A stretch of DNA of 64,000 bases, taken from Bdellovibrio bacteriovorus HD100 (GTDB lineage Bacteria; Bdellovibrionota; Bdellovibrionia; Bdellovibrionales; Bdellovibrionaceae). The stretch is from positions 1,116,001 to 1,180,000 of the forward strand of contig NC_005363.1 of NCBI RefSeq assembly GCF_000196175.1, given 5' to 3'. The translations under genes were made by a program, and so were the position numbers. Below are positions 18,336 through 28,411 of the stretch, piece by piece (position 1 is the stretch's first letter; each line of letters begins with the position of its first letter). The notes beneath the pieces are model-generated. The model was not told where the DNA came from, ran no database searches, and saw only the letters and a list, made by a program, of their open reading frames with translations.

Positions 18336-19904
18336 TTAGGCAACGACTTTGTCTTTCTGTTTTGCCTCAAAATCATGGATTTTTTCGTTCAGGAAGTTCT
18401 GGGCGCGGTATTTGTCCAGATCCTGGATATCGGCCTTCAAGATATGCAGGTTGGAAATACCCTGGTTTTGCAGACGTTGCTTTTGAACATCGAAAAACTT
18501 TGATCCACGGGGCGTATATAGGACGTACTTGTTATTTTTTGGAAGATAAATATAAACGTTGAATTCCACGGCCACATCGCCCGCCAGTTCGTTCAGGTGA
18601 ATGCTGGCCATTTCTTCGTCCGCGGAATCTCCGAAGGTGGTTTTGATGTCCTGGCGCGGGAAGAAGGCCATGGCAACCTCGTTGCCTTCGTGCACAGATT
18701 TGCGCAGGAACTCGGCCTGTTCCAGTGCCCACTCTTCAAATGGCACTTCCTTGATGTTCAGCTGCATTGATTCGCTGTCCTCAATTTTCTCACCATTTTC
18801 CTTCAGAAAGCGGAACAGGCGTTCACGGACTTTTCGCAGAAAAGCATCGTCCAGCTTGCGGTCTTTGCCCATGGCGGTGATCAAATAGCCGGAAAAGCGG
18901 GTGGACTCAATCACGATGCAGGAAATGTTGGTGGAGTTTTCGATGGCCTCGGATTCTGCAAAGCTGGTTTTAATGCAGGATTTTTCCAGTGCGTCTTTGG
19001 TTCCGCGCAGGATGATGGAGTCTTTTTTCGCCGACAGGGGATTGTCTTCAATCTGCTCTGGTGTCGGACGTTCCTTGCGGCGGGTTGTGGTGGGCATCGG
19101 CGCCCAGCCTGCTGCCGCTTTGTTGGCTGCGTTCTGCCGCATCAGCATCGCATTGAGCGTTTCGTCACTTTCATCGATACCGGAACCCATGCTGTTCCCG
19201 GCACCGTGCCCTTGTTGGGCCCAGCCCGGCCCCAGGCCGTTGTTTTGGCCGGACGGTTGCATCAGCCCCAGATTCAGTTCTGAGTTGGTTCCAGGCATAT
19301 ATCCGATATTGGATTTGTTTTGCTGGCCGCCGGCAGAGATTGAAGAGTCGGTGGTGTGGCCGCCAGAAAACTGATTGCTGCCGTCATCCCCCCCAAGCAG
19401 CTGCTGTAATATGCTTTGTGCATTCTGGGAAGACAGGGTGCCACCCTCACCTTTGATGGCAATGACACTGCCGTCTTCGGCGGTGCTGGAGCCAGTGCGC
19501 TGAAACGGATTGGTGACACCTTTGGCCTGCTGGTCTTTATAGAACTTGTTGACGGTTCTTTCCACGGCGGGGCCTGTGATCGGAGGATACAGGACGTACT
19601 CGCTGTTGCTGGTGTTGAGCATGTTGAAACTGGCTGCGGAATTTTCTTCAGCGAAAACAATCACGCACACCGGAAAAGCCTGTGCCAGAATCTTGGGCAG
19701 GTTTCGTACTTTGCGGTTGGGGTGATCGATGCTGACCATCACAAACTGCGGCTGCTCCTGAACCAAAAAGATCAGGGCCTCTTTCAAATTGGTCGTGGAC
19801 TTGATGGTCCAGTCGCGGTTCTTTAGAAAGCCCTCGACGGTTCCCAGGCTTGTCGGCTTGGATTTGATGATGAGGAGCTTTTTCTTGATCGAGTCTTGAC
19901 TCAT
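18336..19904 (-). CDS. Receiver-like domain protein with long linker, unknown output
   Basis: Starting at MSQDSIKKK, about 522 residues are encoded. Residues 8-125 look like a CheY-type receiver fold: KKLLIIKSK, then PQFVMVSIDHPN with an Asp at the phosphorylation position, then PVCVIVFAEEN. The acidic pair near the first strand is absent, so phosphorylation is doubtful. A Gly/Asn/Gln/Ser-rich linker of about 150 residues follows. Then comes a C-terminal domain of about 230 residues with alternating strands and helices that I cannot name. An upstream ATG at 19931 is possible, but AGGAC sits closer to 19904. The gene stands alone, divergent from nrdJ. Confidence 0.72.
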   Translation of the reverse strand: MSQDSIKKKLLIIKSKPTSLGTVEGFLKNRDWTIKSTTNLKEALIFLVQEQPQFVMVSIDHPNRKVRNLPKILAQAFPVCVIVFAEENSAASFNMLNTSNSEYVLYPPITGPAVERTVNKFYKDQQAKGVTNPFQRTGSSTAEDGSVIAIKGEGGTLSSQNAQSILQQLLGGDDGSNQFSGGHTTDSSISAGGQQNKSNIGYMPGTNSELNLGLMQPSGQNNGLGPGWAQQGHGAGNSMGSGIDESDETLNAMLMRQNAANKAAAGWAPMPTTTRRKERPTPEQIEDNPLSAKKDSIILRGTKDALEKSCIKTSFAESEAIENSTNISCIVIESTRFSGYLITAMGKDRKLDDAFLRKVRERLFRFLKENGEKIEDSESMQLNIKEVPFEEWALEQAEFLRKSVHEGNEVAMAFFPRQDIKTTFGDSADEEMASIHLNELAGDVAVEFNVYIYLPKNNKYVLYTPRGSKFFDVQKQRLQNQGISNLHILKADIQDLDKYRAQNFLNEKIHDFEAKQKDKVVA

Positions 19905-20101
19905 TCCCCACGTCCTTTGAAACGTACTCATGTTTTTCTTAACGGAACGTTGTCGCTAACAAACAAGAGTTTGGGGTTACAGCGCGGTTAGATTGCCGAG
20001 GCTTAACAGAACACAGGCCCTTGGGCCATGCTTGTATCGCACATCTGTACTGTCCAAATCGTGGGCTTGGCTCAGAAGGAAAGAATCTCTAGACTGAATG
20101 T

Positions 20102-22396
20102 ATGAAAAAACAAACTCTGCACAGCCCGTCGTACTTTGTTTCTGGAGGCAAAAATCCAGAGAGTCTTTTCGCCTGGAAAAATGTGAATTGCGAAATTCGC
20201 AACCGCAAGGGCGAAGTGTTTTTCGAAATGAAGAATGTGGAGGCACCCGAGGGCTGGTCCCAATTGGCAATTGATATTGCCGCCAGCAAGTACTTTAGAA
20301 AAGTCGGTGTTCCCAAGACCGGGCATGAGACTTCGGTTCGTCAGATGGTGGACCGGGTGGTGAAGGCGATTGTGGCCTCTGCGATTCGCCAGGGGGGATA
20401 CTTTGCCACGCGCAAAGAGGCCGACATCTTTGCCAAAGAATTGAAGTTCATTCTGCTGTCCCAGCGGGGCGCGTTCAACAGCCCGGTGTGGTTCAATGCC
20501 GGTTTGTGGGAGGCTTACAAAGCACAAAGCCCCAGTGAACATTTCGCCTGGGACGAAAAAAAGAAATCCATTCAGGCCACCAAAAATGCCTATGAGCGGC
20601 CGCAGTGTTCAGCGTGTTTCATTCAAAGTGTCGATGACAGTATCGAGAGCATCTTTGATCTGGCCAAAACTGAAGCCAAGCTTTTCAAATATGGTTCGGG
20701 CACGGGCAGCAACTTCTCAAAAATTCGCAGCAAGTACGAGGCCACCGGATCGGGCGGAAAAAGTTCGGGCCTGATTTCCTTTTTGGAGGTTCTGGACAAG
20801 GGCGCGGGTGCGATCAAATCCGGCGGGACCACCCGCCGGGCCGCCAAGATGGTGGTGGTGGACATAGATCACCCCGAGGTTCTGGATTTCATTGACTGGA
20901 AAATGCGCGAAGAGCAAAAGGCGCATCTGCTGATTGCCGCAGGACTCAGTGCGGATTTCGAGGGCGAGGCCTATCGCACGGTATCCGGGCAGAACGCCAA
21001 CAACTCGGTCCGGGTCAGCGATGCCTTCATGAAAGCGGTGGAACAAGAGCGACCGTGGAAGCTCAAGGCGCGTTTGACCGGAAAAGTCTTGCGTGAAATT
21101 CCAGCCGGCGAAGTCTGGAACCGTATCACACGCGCGGCGTGGATGTGCGCGGATCCCGGCATTCAGTTCCATGACACCATCAACAAGTGGCACACATGTC
21201 CTGAGACAGACATCATTCATTCCAGCAACCCGTGTTCTGAATACATGTTCCTGGATGATTCCGCCTGCAATCTGGCTTCCATCAACCTGGTGAAGTTCTT
21301 AAACGACACCGGAGACTTTGATTTTGAATCCTTTATTCATACGGCCCGCACGCTGTTTGTGGCGCAGGAAATTCTGGTGGACTATTCCAGCTATCCAACC
21401 CAAAGAGTTGCGCAGAATTCCCATGACTATCGTCCTCTGGGGTTGGGCTTTGCCAATCTGGGCAGCCTCCTGATGCGAAAGGGCGTAGCCTATGACAGCG
21501 ACGAGGGCCGCGCGTGGGCGGGGGCTTTGACATCGTTGATGTCGGGGGTGGCTTATCTGACCAGTTCCGAGATGGCCCGGGCCAAGGGGCCGTTTGCGGG
21601 ATATCGCAAAAACAGCAAATCGATGCTGAAAGTGATGAAGATGCACGAGCGTGCCCTGAATCAGGTGGCGTGGAAGATGCTTCCCGCCGGCATAGACAAG
21701 GCCGTCCGGAATTTATGGAAGGGCGTCTTGTACAACGGCGAAAAGTACGGCTATCGAAACGCTCAAGCCACGGTGATCGCACCGACCGGGACTATCGGAC
21801 TTTTGATGGATTGTGACACCACCGGGATTGAGCCGGACTTTTCTTTGATCAAGTTCAAGAAACTGGTCGGCGGTGGCGAAATTCAGATTGTGAACCAGTC
21901 CGTGGACGCGGCTTTGGCGTCCCTGCAATACTTCGAAGACGAACGTCAGGCGATTTTGAAATATGTCGAAGAAAACAACTCGGTCGTGGGCGCTCCGCAA
22001 ATGCACCCGGAAGACCTGCCGGTCTTTGACACCGCCACGGCAATGCCAGGCCAGCGGGTTTTGTCCCCGGAAAGTCATGTGAAGATGATGGCGGCAGTGC
22101 AGCCGTTTATCAGCGGGGCCATCTCCAAAACCGTGAACATGCCAAGCACGGCCACCGAAGAGGACATCAGCCGCATTTACTTCCTGGCCTGGAAGCTGGG
22201 GGTGAAGGCCGTGGCGGTGTACCGCGATGGCAGCAAACAAAGCCAGCCTCTGAACCTGAAGGAAAAGCCCAAAGTGGTGGAGGAAGTCGGTGTTCCGAAT
22301 TTCACTATGAAATGCCCGGAATGCGGGAGTGACACAGTGCTTACGAGCGGCTGTTACAGATGTCCAAACTGCGGCACGACGGTGGGTTGTTCCTAA
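20102..22396 (+). CDS. nrdJ: Class II (adenosylcobalamin-dependent) ribonucleotide reductase
   Basis: The 764-residue protein shows an early [19 protein letters not shown] segment with a redox Cys, and [16 protein letters not shown]. The finger-loop region [20 protein letters not shown] carries the thiyl-radical Cys. The C-terminal zinc ribbon (CPECG and CPNCG) is typical of NrdJ. It reduces ribonucleotides to deoxyribonucleotides without needing oxygen. No cobalamin riboswitch consensus or NrdR box was seen in the 170-bp upstream interval, which holds divergent signals for two genes. Confidence 0.95.
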
Positions 22397-22485
22397 AGAC
22401 TTGAAGGGCAACTCGCTGCGGCGGTGCTGGTCAAAGTTTGGTGGGACCTTTATCCTCTCTGTTCTCTTTAACTAAGGACTGCTTT

Positions 22486-23682
22486 ATGTCTAAAAAAGAT
22501 ATTTTTGGTGATGATATTAACGAGACAAAAGACTTCGCAAGTTTCGAAGAACTTTTTGCTCAATCTGAAAAAGGGATGAAGACCAAACTTTCCGTGGGCG
22601 ATCAGGTTCATGGCGAGATCCTTTCCATCGGTAAAGAAGAGGCCTTTGTGGCCACGGGCACTCCGACAGACGGCATGATCCTGACCAAGGATCTTTTGGA
22701 TGAAAACAAAGAAGTAAAATACAAAGTCGGCGATTACATCGACTGCGTTGTGACTTCCATCAAAGGTGGCGAAGTTCGTCTGGCGAAAAAAGGCTCGATG
22801 AATGCTTCCACAGATTCTTTGGAAGACGCTTTCGACATGGAACTTCCGGTGGAAGGCCGTGTGACTGAAACCTGCAATGGCGGTTTCCGCGTGAGCATCC
22901 AGGGTAAAACGGCGTTCTGCCCAATCAGCCAGATCGACAGCCGCTTTGTTCAGGATGCCAATGAATACGTTGGTAAAAAATTCGACTTCATGATCACTCA
23001 GCTGGATCCAAAAGGGCGCAACATCGTTGTCTCCCGCCGCAAGGTTCTGGATCTGCAAAAAGCTGAAAACGAAGGTACGTTCATGCTGAAACATCAGCCG
23101 GGCGCTTTGCTGGAAGGCAAGATCGTTCGTCTGGAAAAATTCGGTGCGTTCGTGGAGCTGGAAGCAGGCATCGAAGGTCTGATCCACGTTTCTGAACTTT
23201 CCTGGTCCCGCGTTCATGACCCTAAAGAAGTGGTGATGGCCGGTCAGCCAGTGACAGTGAAACTGATCAAAATGGAAGAAGTCGACGGACGTCTGAAAAT
23301 TTCTTTGTCCCTGAAACAGGCTGACGGCGCTGGCAATCCTTGGATGACAGTTCCGCAGAAATTCCCAGTGGGCACCGTGGTGCAGGGGAAAGTGGAAAAG
23401 AAAGAAACATACGGTCTGTTCGTAAACATCGCTCCGGGTGTGACGGGTCTTTTGCCTCGCTCTAAATGGCGTGATTCCGTGGATGCCGCTCAATACGAAA
23501 ACAAAAAGCGCGGGGACGATGTGACTGTTCAGGTGGATCAGATCATGTTTGAAGAAAAGAAGATTTCTTTGGCTTTGCCTGGTGAAGCTGAAGATCACAG
23601 CTGGAAATCCCACTCCACAACCTCTTCCGGGTTGGGGGCGATGGCAGAGGCTTTGAAGGGCCTTAACATCAAGAAGAACTAG
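22486..23682 (+). CDS. S1 RNA-binding protein with four S1 domains
   Basis: The ATG at 22486 has AAGGA 7 bp upstream and gives 398 residues. Four S1 OB-folds can be counted: about 35-105 (GDQVHGEILSIGKEEAFV), 115-190 (VEGRVTETCNGGFRVSI), 205-285 (LLEGKIVRLEKFGAFVELEA, then GLIHVSELSW) and 300-375 (GTVVQGKVEKKETYGLFVNI). It is shorter than ribosomal protein S1 (usually six domains), so it is an S1-like RNA-binding or translation-associated protein. Its codon use looks strongly biased, suggesting good expression. A strong terminator follows. Confidence 0.9.
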   Translation: MSKKDIFGDDINETKDFASFEELFAQSEKGMKTKLSVGDQVHGEILSIGKEEAFVATGTPTDGMILTKDLLDENKEVKYKVGDYIDCVVTSIKGGEVRLAKKGSMNASTDSLEDAFDMELPVEGRVTETCNGGFRVSIQGKTAFCPISQIDSRFVQDANEYVGKKFDFMITQLDPKGRNIVVSRRKVLDLQKAENEGTFMLKHQPGALLEGKIVRLEKFGAFVELEAGIEGLIHVSELSWSRVHDPKEVVMAGQPVTVKLIKMEEVDGRLKISLSLKQADGAGNPWMTVPQKFPVGTVVQGKVEKKETYGLFVNIAPGVTGLLPRSKWRDSVDAAQYENKKRGDDVTVQVDQIMFEEKKISLALPGEAEDHSWKSHSTTSSGLGAMAEALKGLNIKKN

Positions 23683-23714
23683 TTGTTTCATTTTGATATT
23701 CTGAAGTTGTCAAA

Positions 23715-23749
23715 AGCCCTTTGGGTCTAAACCCAAGGGGCTTTTTTTT
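23715..23749 (+). terminator. Rho-independent terminator after the S1-domain gene
   Basis: AGCCCTTTGGGT pairs with ACCCAAGGGGCT around a CTAA loop with one T-G wobble, followed by eight T. Confidence 0.9.
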
Positions 23750-23876
23750 GTGGCTACTTTAGTTTGGAAAACAGTTTTTCATCATTTTTCCGGTTAATCC
23801 TCAATAAAACTGTTCCACGAGCCGATAAGTGTGTCAGAAGCGAACCCATTTGAACGTCTATCGGGGTCAAGGAATC

Positions 23877-24242
23877 ATGAACAGCAATGTCGTGTCTTAT
23901 ATTGAGACAAAAATTCAGGAATATGCCGCCGAACGGTGGTTGTTTCAGAACTTCAAATTTGAAGGCCTGAAGCTGCGTCCGCTGGAACAGCGCAAGTACT
24001 TCGACTTTGGGGTGATTGAGGTGTGTTTGAACTCCAACGGCAGTATTGATATTGCCGGGGACTTCTATCGCAACTCCATCACACCGAAAGAATACAACTC
24101 CATCCAGGACGCCTGCGCGATGGTGTATGATCATCTTCGTTATGCCGATCAGAACTATCGCCGTCTGGTGCAGGCCCCTGAAGACTGGACAAAAAAAAGC
24201 TTCTTCAGCAAGATCTTCTCCGGCTTTAAAAAAGCCGGCTGA
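23877..24242 (+). CDS. Small conserved-looking cytosolic protein, unknown function
   Basis: The ATG at 23877 is chosen over the upstream GTG at 23829 because AAGGA lies just before it and the leader codons look non-coding. The 121-residue product has no signal peptide or membrane helix and resembles no family I can name (YIETKIQEYAAERWLFQNFKF, then SIDIAGDFYRNSI). Its end is convergent with the cinA remnant, with no gap. A perfect 8-bp inverted repeat (24220-24238) inside the last codons may terminate transcription for both strands. Confidence 0.68.
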   Translation: MNSNVVSYIETKIQEYAAERWLFQNFKFEGLKLRPLEQRKYFDFGVIEVCLNSNGSIDIAGDFYRNSITPKEYNSIQDACAMVYDHLRYADQNYRRLVQAPEDWTKKSFFSKIFSGFKKAG

Positions 24243-25342
24243 TCACAGATTGCGAAGCCAGAAAATCAGCGCCATCTCGGCAAAGTACTGATGACGGCGC
24301 TCTTTCATATTCGCCGACTTGTAAGGGCTGGTGATAAAGTCCTTCACCTTGCGGCCCTTGTATTCCAGACTGACTTCGCAGCTGTGTTCATCCTTGGGGA
24401 AAATATGCAAGTGCAGCCCGGCAGGGCTTTTCACCTCGCGGGACTTTGAAAAACTCCACATTTGATCCGTCATAAATCCACGCAGCACCGGCATCAGGCG
24501 GTTCATCAAAAACTGTCCGGTGACTTCATCAATCACACAAAGTGAGTGAACCTGCTTTAGCTTTTCGGCAAAGATTTCCGCGGCGTCTTCGCCGTCGCGG
24601 GCCAGGGTGCAAAACTGCAGGGCTTCGGTCAGACGGGCAAAGGCGGGTTCCAGACCGGCTTCTTCACTGCGATAGTAAGAGGCTTTCACCTCCACATAGG
24701 GAAGATGCACACGGTACCCAATATCCACGTGGATGCCTTTCAGAGCTTCTTCCACGATCAAGGCCACATCGGATTCGCCCACGCCAAGAGTGTCCCATTT
24801 TCGGGTCAGGTAAGGATCCAGTTTGCGGGCTTCGCTTTGCAGCCACTCTTTGATGTTTGCACCCCAAACGGCCTCGATCTCGCGGGGAGGTCCGGGCAGG
24901 ACAAAAACTTTTTTCCCGTGTGCTTCAAGAGAAAAGCCGTTGGCGGTGCCTTCGGCATTTGCCAGGATGGTGGCACCTTCCGGAAAAAGCACTGTTGGCG
25001 CTGAATCTCTTTCACCACGTATCCGCGTGACGTCAGGCGGTCGTTGACGTGTTGCCAGCTTTTTTCATCGAACGTCAGTTTTTTGCCGGCCCAGTCCGCC
25101 ACCACATCCCGGGTGAAGTCATCCGAGGTCGGGCCCAGGCCCCCGGTGATAAAAATCAAATCGGCTTTGGCGGCGCAAAACTCGATCCCCTCCAGCATCA
25201 GGGGGCGTTCATCCGGAACCACCAGGTGTGCCTTGGTGGTCATTCCCAGATCTTTGAGTTTTTTGGAAATCCAGGAGGCATTTTTGTTTACTATCTGACC
25301 GTCGGTCAGCTCGGTTCCAATGCCCAATACAGCGGCTTTCAT
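24243..25342 (-). pseudogene. cinA: cinA-like gene interrupted by a frameshift
   Basis: From the start at 25342 the frame encodes a MoCF-biosynthesis/CinA N-terminal domain: AVLGIGTELTDGQIVNKNASW, split here as AVLGIGTELTDG and QIVNKNASW, then FITGGLGPTSDDFTRD. At 24984-24988 a run of five T (minus strand) ends sensible CinA sequence at IQRQQC. CinA sequence resumes in another frame as LFPEGATILANAEGTANGF, VFVLPGPPREIEAVW. One extra T would restore a single frame of about 366 residues. The C-terminal third does not show the CinA amidohydrolase motifs. It may be a true mutation, a sequencing error in a homopolymer, or slippage on C-TTT-TTC. Confidence 0.8.
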
Positions 25343-25523
25343 ATTCTGCGGTCTCCCTCGAAGAAATTTAAGGTATTCCACCCCCGGATTTGCGTCCAGA
25401 ACCAATGCCGGGCCCCTTGTTAAATGGCACAGATGCGACGCATTATTGTGGTCAAAACCTTGCCCCGAAGGCAGTCACTACATAGATTCACCAGACTGTA
25501 CTGCACCTTTAAGGAGTCCTAAT

Positions 25524-26732
25524 ATGTCTTTCAATTGGAAAGAATTCGATCTGTACAATCCAACCCCTGAACACGCAATGTTGCGTGAAACTTTGAAGTC
25601 TTTCACTGAGGCTGAAATCGAGCCGCAAGCGCACGAACATGATCGCAGTGAAAAGTTCAATCTGGAGTTGTTCCGTAAAGTGGGTGAGTTGGGTCTGTTG
25701 GGAATCACCGTTCCTGAGCAGTTCGGCGGTGCAGGGATGGATGCCACAGCGGCGACCATCGTTCATGAAGAGTTTTCTGCCGCGGATCCGGGTTTCTGCC
25801 TGGCGTATCTGGCGCACTCCATGCTTTGCGTGAACAACATTGCTGTGAACGGCAGTGATGAACAGCGCCACCGTATTTTACCAAAGCTTTGCTCTGGTGA
25901 GTGGGTGGGCTCCATGGCGATGTCAGAGCCTGCTATCGGAACCGACGTTCTGGGCATGCAGACGACCGCAGTAAAAAAAGGTGATGAATACATCATCAAC
26001 GGCCGTAAGATGTGGATCACCAACGGTACCATCGATGAAAACAACACTCCTTGTGACCTGGTTCTGGTCTATGCCCGCACTGGTGAAAAACACGGGCGTG
26101 CTTTGATCTCCACTTTCCTGGTTGAAAAAGATCACAAAGGTTTCGCTGTCGGTCAGAAGATCAAAGACAAGCTGGGCATGCGTGGTTCCAACACCGCAGA
26201 ACTTGTGTTCCAGGACTGTCACGTTCCGGCAAGTGCACTGATCGGCCACGAAGGTGACTCCATGTTGCACATGATGCGCAATCTTGAAATCGAGCGCCTG
26301 ACACTGGCTGCGATGAGTTTGGGTATTGCCCGTCGTTCTATTGAAATCATGAACCGTTACGCGACCGAGCGTGAGGCTTTCGGCAAATCCTTGAATCACT
26401 TCGGTCAGATGCAGCGTTATATCGCGGATTCCTATGCTGAATACAAAGCGGCTCGTGCGTATGTTTACGAAACAGCTCGCCGTATGGATTTGAACAAAGA
26501 AGGCAACCGTCTGGATTCTGACGGTGTGAAACTTGTGGCAACCACGATGGCGAAAAACGTGGCAGACCGTGCGATTCAGGTTCTGGGTGGTTACGGCTAC
26601 GTGGGCGAATACGTGGTGGAAAGACTTTGGAGAGACGCGAAGTTGCTTGAGATCGGTGGCGGTACTTTGGAGGCCCACCAGAAGAACATCACTCGCGACC
26701 TGGCAAAAAATCCGGAAGCTCTTTACAAATAG
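25524..26732 (+). CDS. Acyl-CoA dehydrogenase
   Basis: The ATG at 25524 has AAGGAG 7 bp upstream and gives 402 residues. The family's three domains are present: helical N-terminus (LRETLKSFTEAEIEPQAHEHD), beta domain (AMSEPAIGTDVLGMQT, then YIINGRKMWITNG) and C-terminal helical domain (RDAKLLEIGGGTLEAHQKNI). The Glu in LLEIGGGT lies where short-chain enzymes keep the catalytic base. It oxidises an acyl-CoA with FAD and passes electrons to ETF. The chain-length class is not certain, and isovaleryl- or glutaryl-type enzymes are possible. It stands 20 bp before a TrmH-type gene. Confidence 0.92.
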   Translation: MSFNWKEFDLYNPTPEHAMLRETLKSFTEAEIEPQAHEHDRSEKFNLELFRKVGELGLLGITVPEQFGGAGMDATAATIVHEEFSAADPGFCLAYLAHSMLCVNNIAVNGSDEQRHRILPKLCSGEWVGSMAMSEPAIGTDVLGMQTTAVKKGDEYIINGRKMWITNGTIDENNTPCDLVLVYARTGEKHGRALISTFLVEKDHKGFAVGQKIKDKLGMRGSNTAELVFQDCHVPASALIGHEGDSMLHMMRNLEIERLTLAAMSLGIARRSIEIMNRYATEREAFGKSLNHFGQMQRYIADSYAEYKAARAYVYETARRMDLNKEGNRLDSDGVKLVATTMAKNVADRAIQVLGGYGYVGEYVVERLWRDAKLLEIGGGTLEAHQKNITRDLAKNPEALYK

Positions 26733-26752
26733 TCCAGTCTACAGAGGTCAGA

Positions 26753-27469
26753 ATGTTCCCATATGGGCCCGAACTTGAAATCAATGCCAATCTTCGCGTG
26801 AACTACCAGCTGGTGCTGGAGAAGATCGGGCCCCTGCTGACTGATGAACGCCGCCAGAAGATCGAAAAAGTGGTGGCGCTTCGCAATTTTGACACGGCCG
26901 TGGTGCTTGAGGGCATCTATGACCGTGGCAATATCTCCGCCGTGATGAGATCTGCCGAGGGTCTTGGCTTTGGCAATTTCCACGTCATTGAAACCCAGGA
27001 AAAATTCAAAGAAGCCAACCGGGTCACCCAAGGGGCTGACAAATGGGTCGAAGTTAAAAAATGGAAAAAGACTGCGGACTGTGTGAAGGCTTTGAAAAAT
27101 CAGGGTTACAAAATCTATGTGACTCATTTGGATGCGAACGCCAAACCTCTGCATGAGATTGATTTCAGCGGTAAGACAGCCCTGGTGCTTGGTAACGAGC
27201 GTGACGGTGTGACCCCTGAAATGATTGCGGCCGCAGATCAAACGATCATCATTCCCATGACGGGCTTTGTGCAAAGCTTCAATATTTCCGTGGCCGGGGC
27301 TCTGGGGCTTTATCATATTTCCCAGGACCGCTTGAAACGCCGTGGAACCAACGCGTCCCTGACGGAAGAAGAGCAGGGGATCTTGCGGGCTCACTATTAC
27401 ATGAGAACCCAGGACAGCGCAGCCCAGTATCTGGAAGAGATGTTTTCCCGGGGCACTCTTAAATCCTGA
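26753..27469 (+). CDS. SpoU/TrmH-family RNA 2'-O-methyltransferase
   Basis: The 238-residue SPOUT protein has the three family motifs: YDRGNISAVMRSAEGLG (motif 1), TALVLGNERDGVT (motif 2) and IPMTGFVQSFNISVAGAL (motif 3, forming the trefoil knot and SAM site). Pattern and size are closest to TrmH, which methylates G18 of tRNAs, but rRNA targets are not excluded. An N-terminal segment of about 40 residues is helical. It is probably transcribed with the acyl-CoA dehydrogenase gene. Confidence 0.9.
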   Translation: MFPYGPELEINANLRVNYQLVLEKIGPLLTDERRQKIEKVVALRNFDTAVVLEGIYDRGNISAVMRSAEGLGFGNFHVIETQEKFKEANRVTQGADKWVEVKKWKKTADCVKALKNQGYKIYVTHLDANAKPLHEIDFSGKTALVLGNERDGVTPEMIAAADQTIIIPMTGFVQSFNISVAGALGLYHISQDRLKRRGTNASLTEEEQGILRAHYYMRTQDSAAQYLEEMFSRGTLKS

Positions 27470-27493
27470 CTTCAAACTTGTGTCGCCCTTTAA

Positions 27494-27515
27494 TTTCCAA
27501 TAACCTTATTGGAAA
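27494..27515. repeat. Perfect 10-bp inverted repeat before the phytase gene
   Basis: TTTCCAATAA and TTATTGGAAA flank CC. The repeat ends 3 bp before the AGGGGA Shine-Dalgarno of the phosphatase lipoprotein gene. It could be an operator or an mRNA hairpin. There is no T-run to make it a terminator. Confidence 0.7.
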
Positions 27516-27529
27516 GAAAGGGGACCCCG

Positions 27530-28411
27530 ATGAAGAAACTGCTTTTGCTTCCCGTTCTGTTTGCGGTCGCTGCCTGTGCGCAAAAATCCGTAAGCCTCAC
27601 TCCGGATAAACCAGTCAGCACCAAAATTCCTTTTTTTATGACAAGGCCTCAGCCGACAACTCCGGTAGAGCTGGTGTTTGATAAAGACCATGCAGCGCCA
27701 AAGCCCATGAATTATCGCAAGAGCGATTCTTTGCGCATGTCCGGCAGTGCCACCTTCAGCCCGAAGGCGCTGAAAGAAGTCGCTAAGCCCGTTAAAAAGA
27801 ACAAGGCCTCTCTGTACGTCTTTGACCTGCGCCAGGAATCCCACGGTCTGATCAATGACATCCCGGTGACCTGGTACGCGGACCGCGACTGGGCCAATGC
27901 CGATCTAAATCATGAAGAGGCCGTTCGCCGCGAACGCCGTTTGTTGGGCGATCTGCGTGTCGGGGATAAGATTGGCACCACCGCCATTCAAAGCATCGAA
28001 ACTGAAGAAAGCATGATCCGCACCGGAGGACACCAGTATGTGCGTCTGACGGTGACCGATCATGTGCGTCCGGTGGATTCTGAAGTGGATCGTTTTATTG
28101 AAAGCGTGCGTGCGCTTCCAGAAAATGCCTGGGTGCATTTTCACTGTCGTGCCGGCAAGGGCCGTACGACGACATTCATGGTTTTGTACGACATGCTGAA
28201 AAATGCGAAGACTGATTCGTTTGAGGAAATCATCAAACGCAATACCGAGCTGAGTAATGACTATGACGTGCTGACGGTGCCAGCCGATGAAAAGGACTGG
28301 AAGTATCCTTATCAGAAAGAGCGTGCGGCATTCGTTACTGAGTTCTATAATTATGCCAAAGCCCATCCAAATGGAGAGGGCATGCTTTGGGGTGAGTGGG
28401 TGTTAAGATGA
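27530..28411 (+). CDS. PTP-like phytase (cysteine phosphatase) lipoprotein
   Basis: The 293-residue protein has a lipobox (FAVAAC) and a PTP active site HFHCRAGKGRTTTFMV with Cys206 and the invariant Arg. The general-acid region DLRQESHGLIND and the helix after the P-loop match the PTP-like inositol phosphatases (phytases) of Selenomonas type. It would remove phosphate from inositol polyphosphates or related substrates outside the inner membrane. A phosphatase of this class from B. bacteriovorus has been structurally described (recalled from literature, not checked). The ATG at 27530 with AGGGGA 5 bp upstream fits the lipoprotein signal. It overlaps the next gene by 4 bp. Confidence 0.93.
   Translation: MKKLLLLPVLFAVAACAQKSVSLTPDKPVSTKIPFFMTRPQPTTPVELVFDKDHAAPKPMNYRKSDSLRMSGSATFSPKALKEVAKPVKKNKASLYVFDLRQESHGLINDIPVTWYADRDWANADLNHEEAVRRERRLLGDLRVGDKIGTTAIQSIETEESMIRTGGHQYVRLTVTDHVRPVDSEVDRFIESVRALPENAWVHFHCRAGKGRTTTFMVLYDMLKNAKTDSFEEIIKRNTELSNDYDVLTVPADEKDWKYPYQKERAAFVTEFYNYAKAHPNGEGMLWGEWVLR

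Noticed and set aside
17345-18562. A 405-codon plus-strand open frame across the cysteine desulfurase
   Set aside because: It lies antisense to the desulfurase active-site regions and lacks a ribosome-binding site.
19932-20101. Cobalamin riboswitch or NrdR box upstream of nrdJ
   Set aside because: No B12-box or NrdR consensus could be found by eye in this interval.
22468-23691. A 407-codon minus-strand open frame opposite the S1-domain gene
   Set aside because: Its product has no recognisable features and the plus strand encodes four clear S1 domains.
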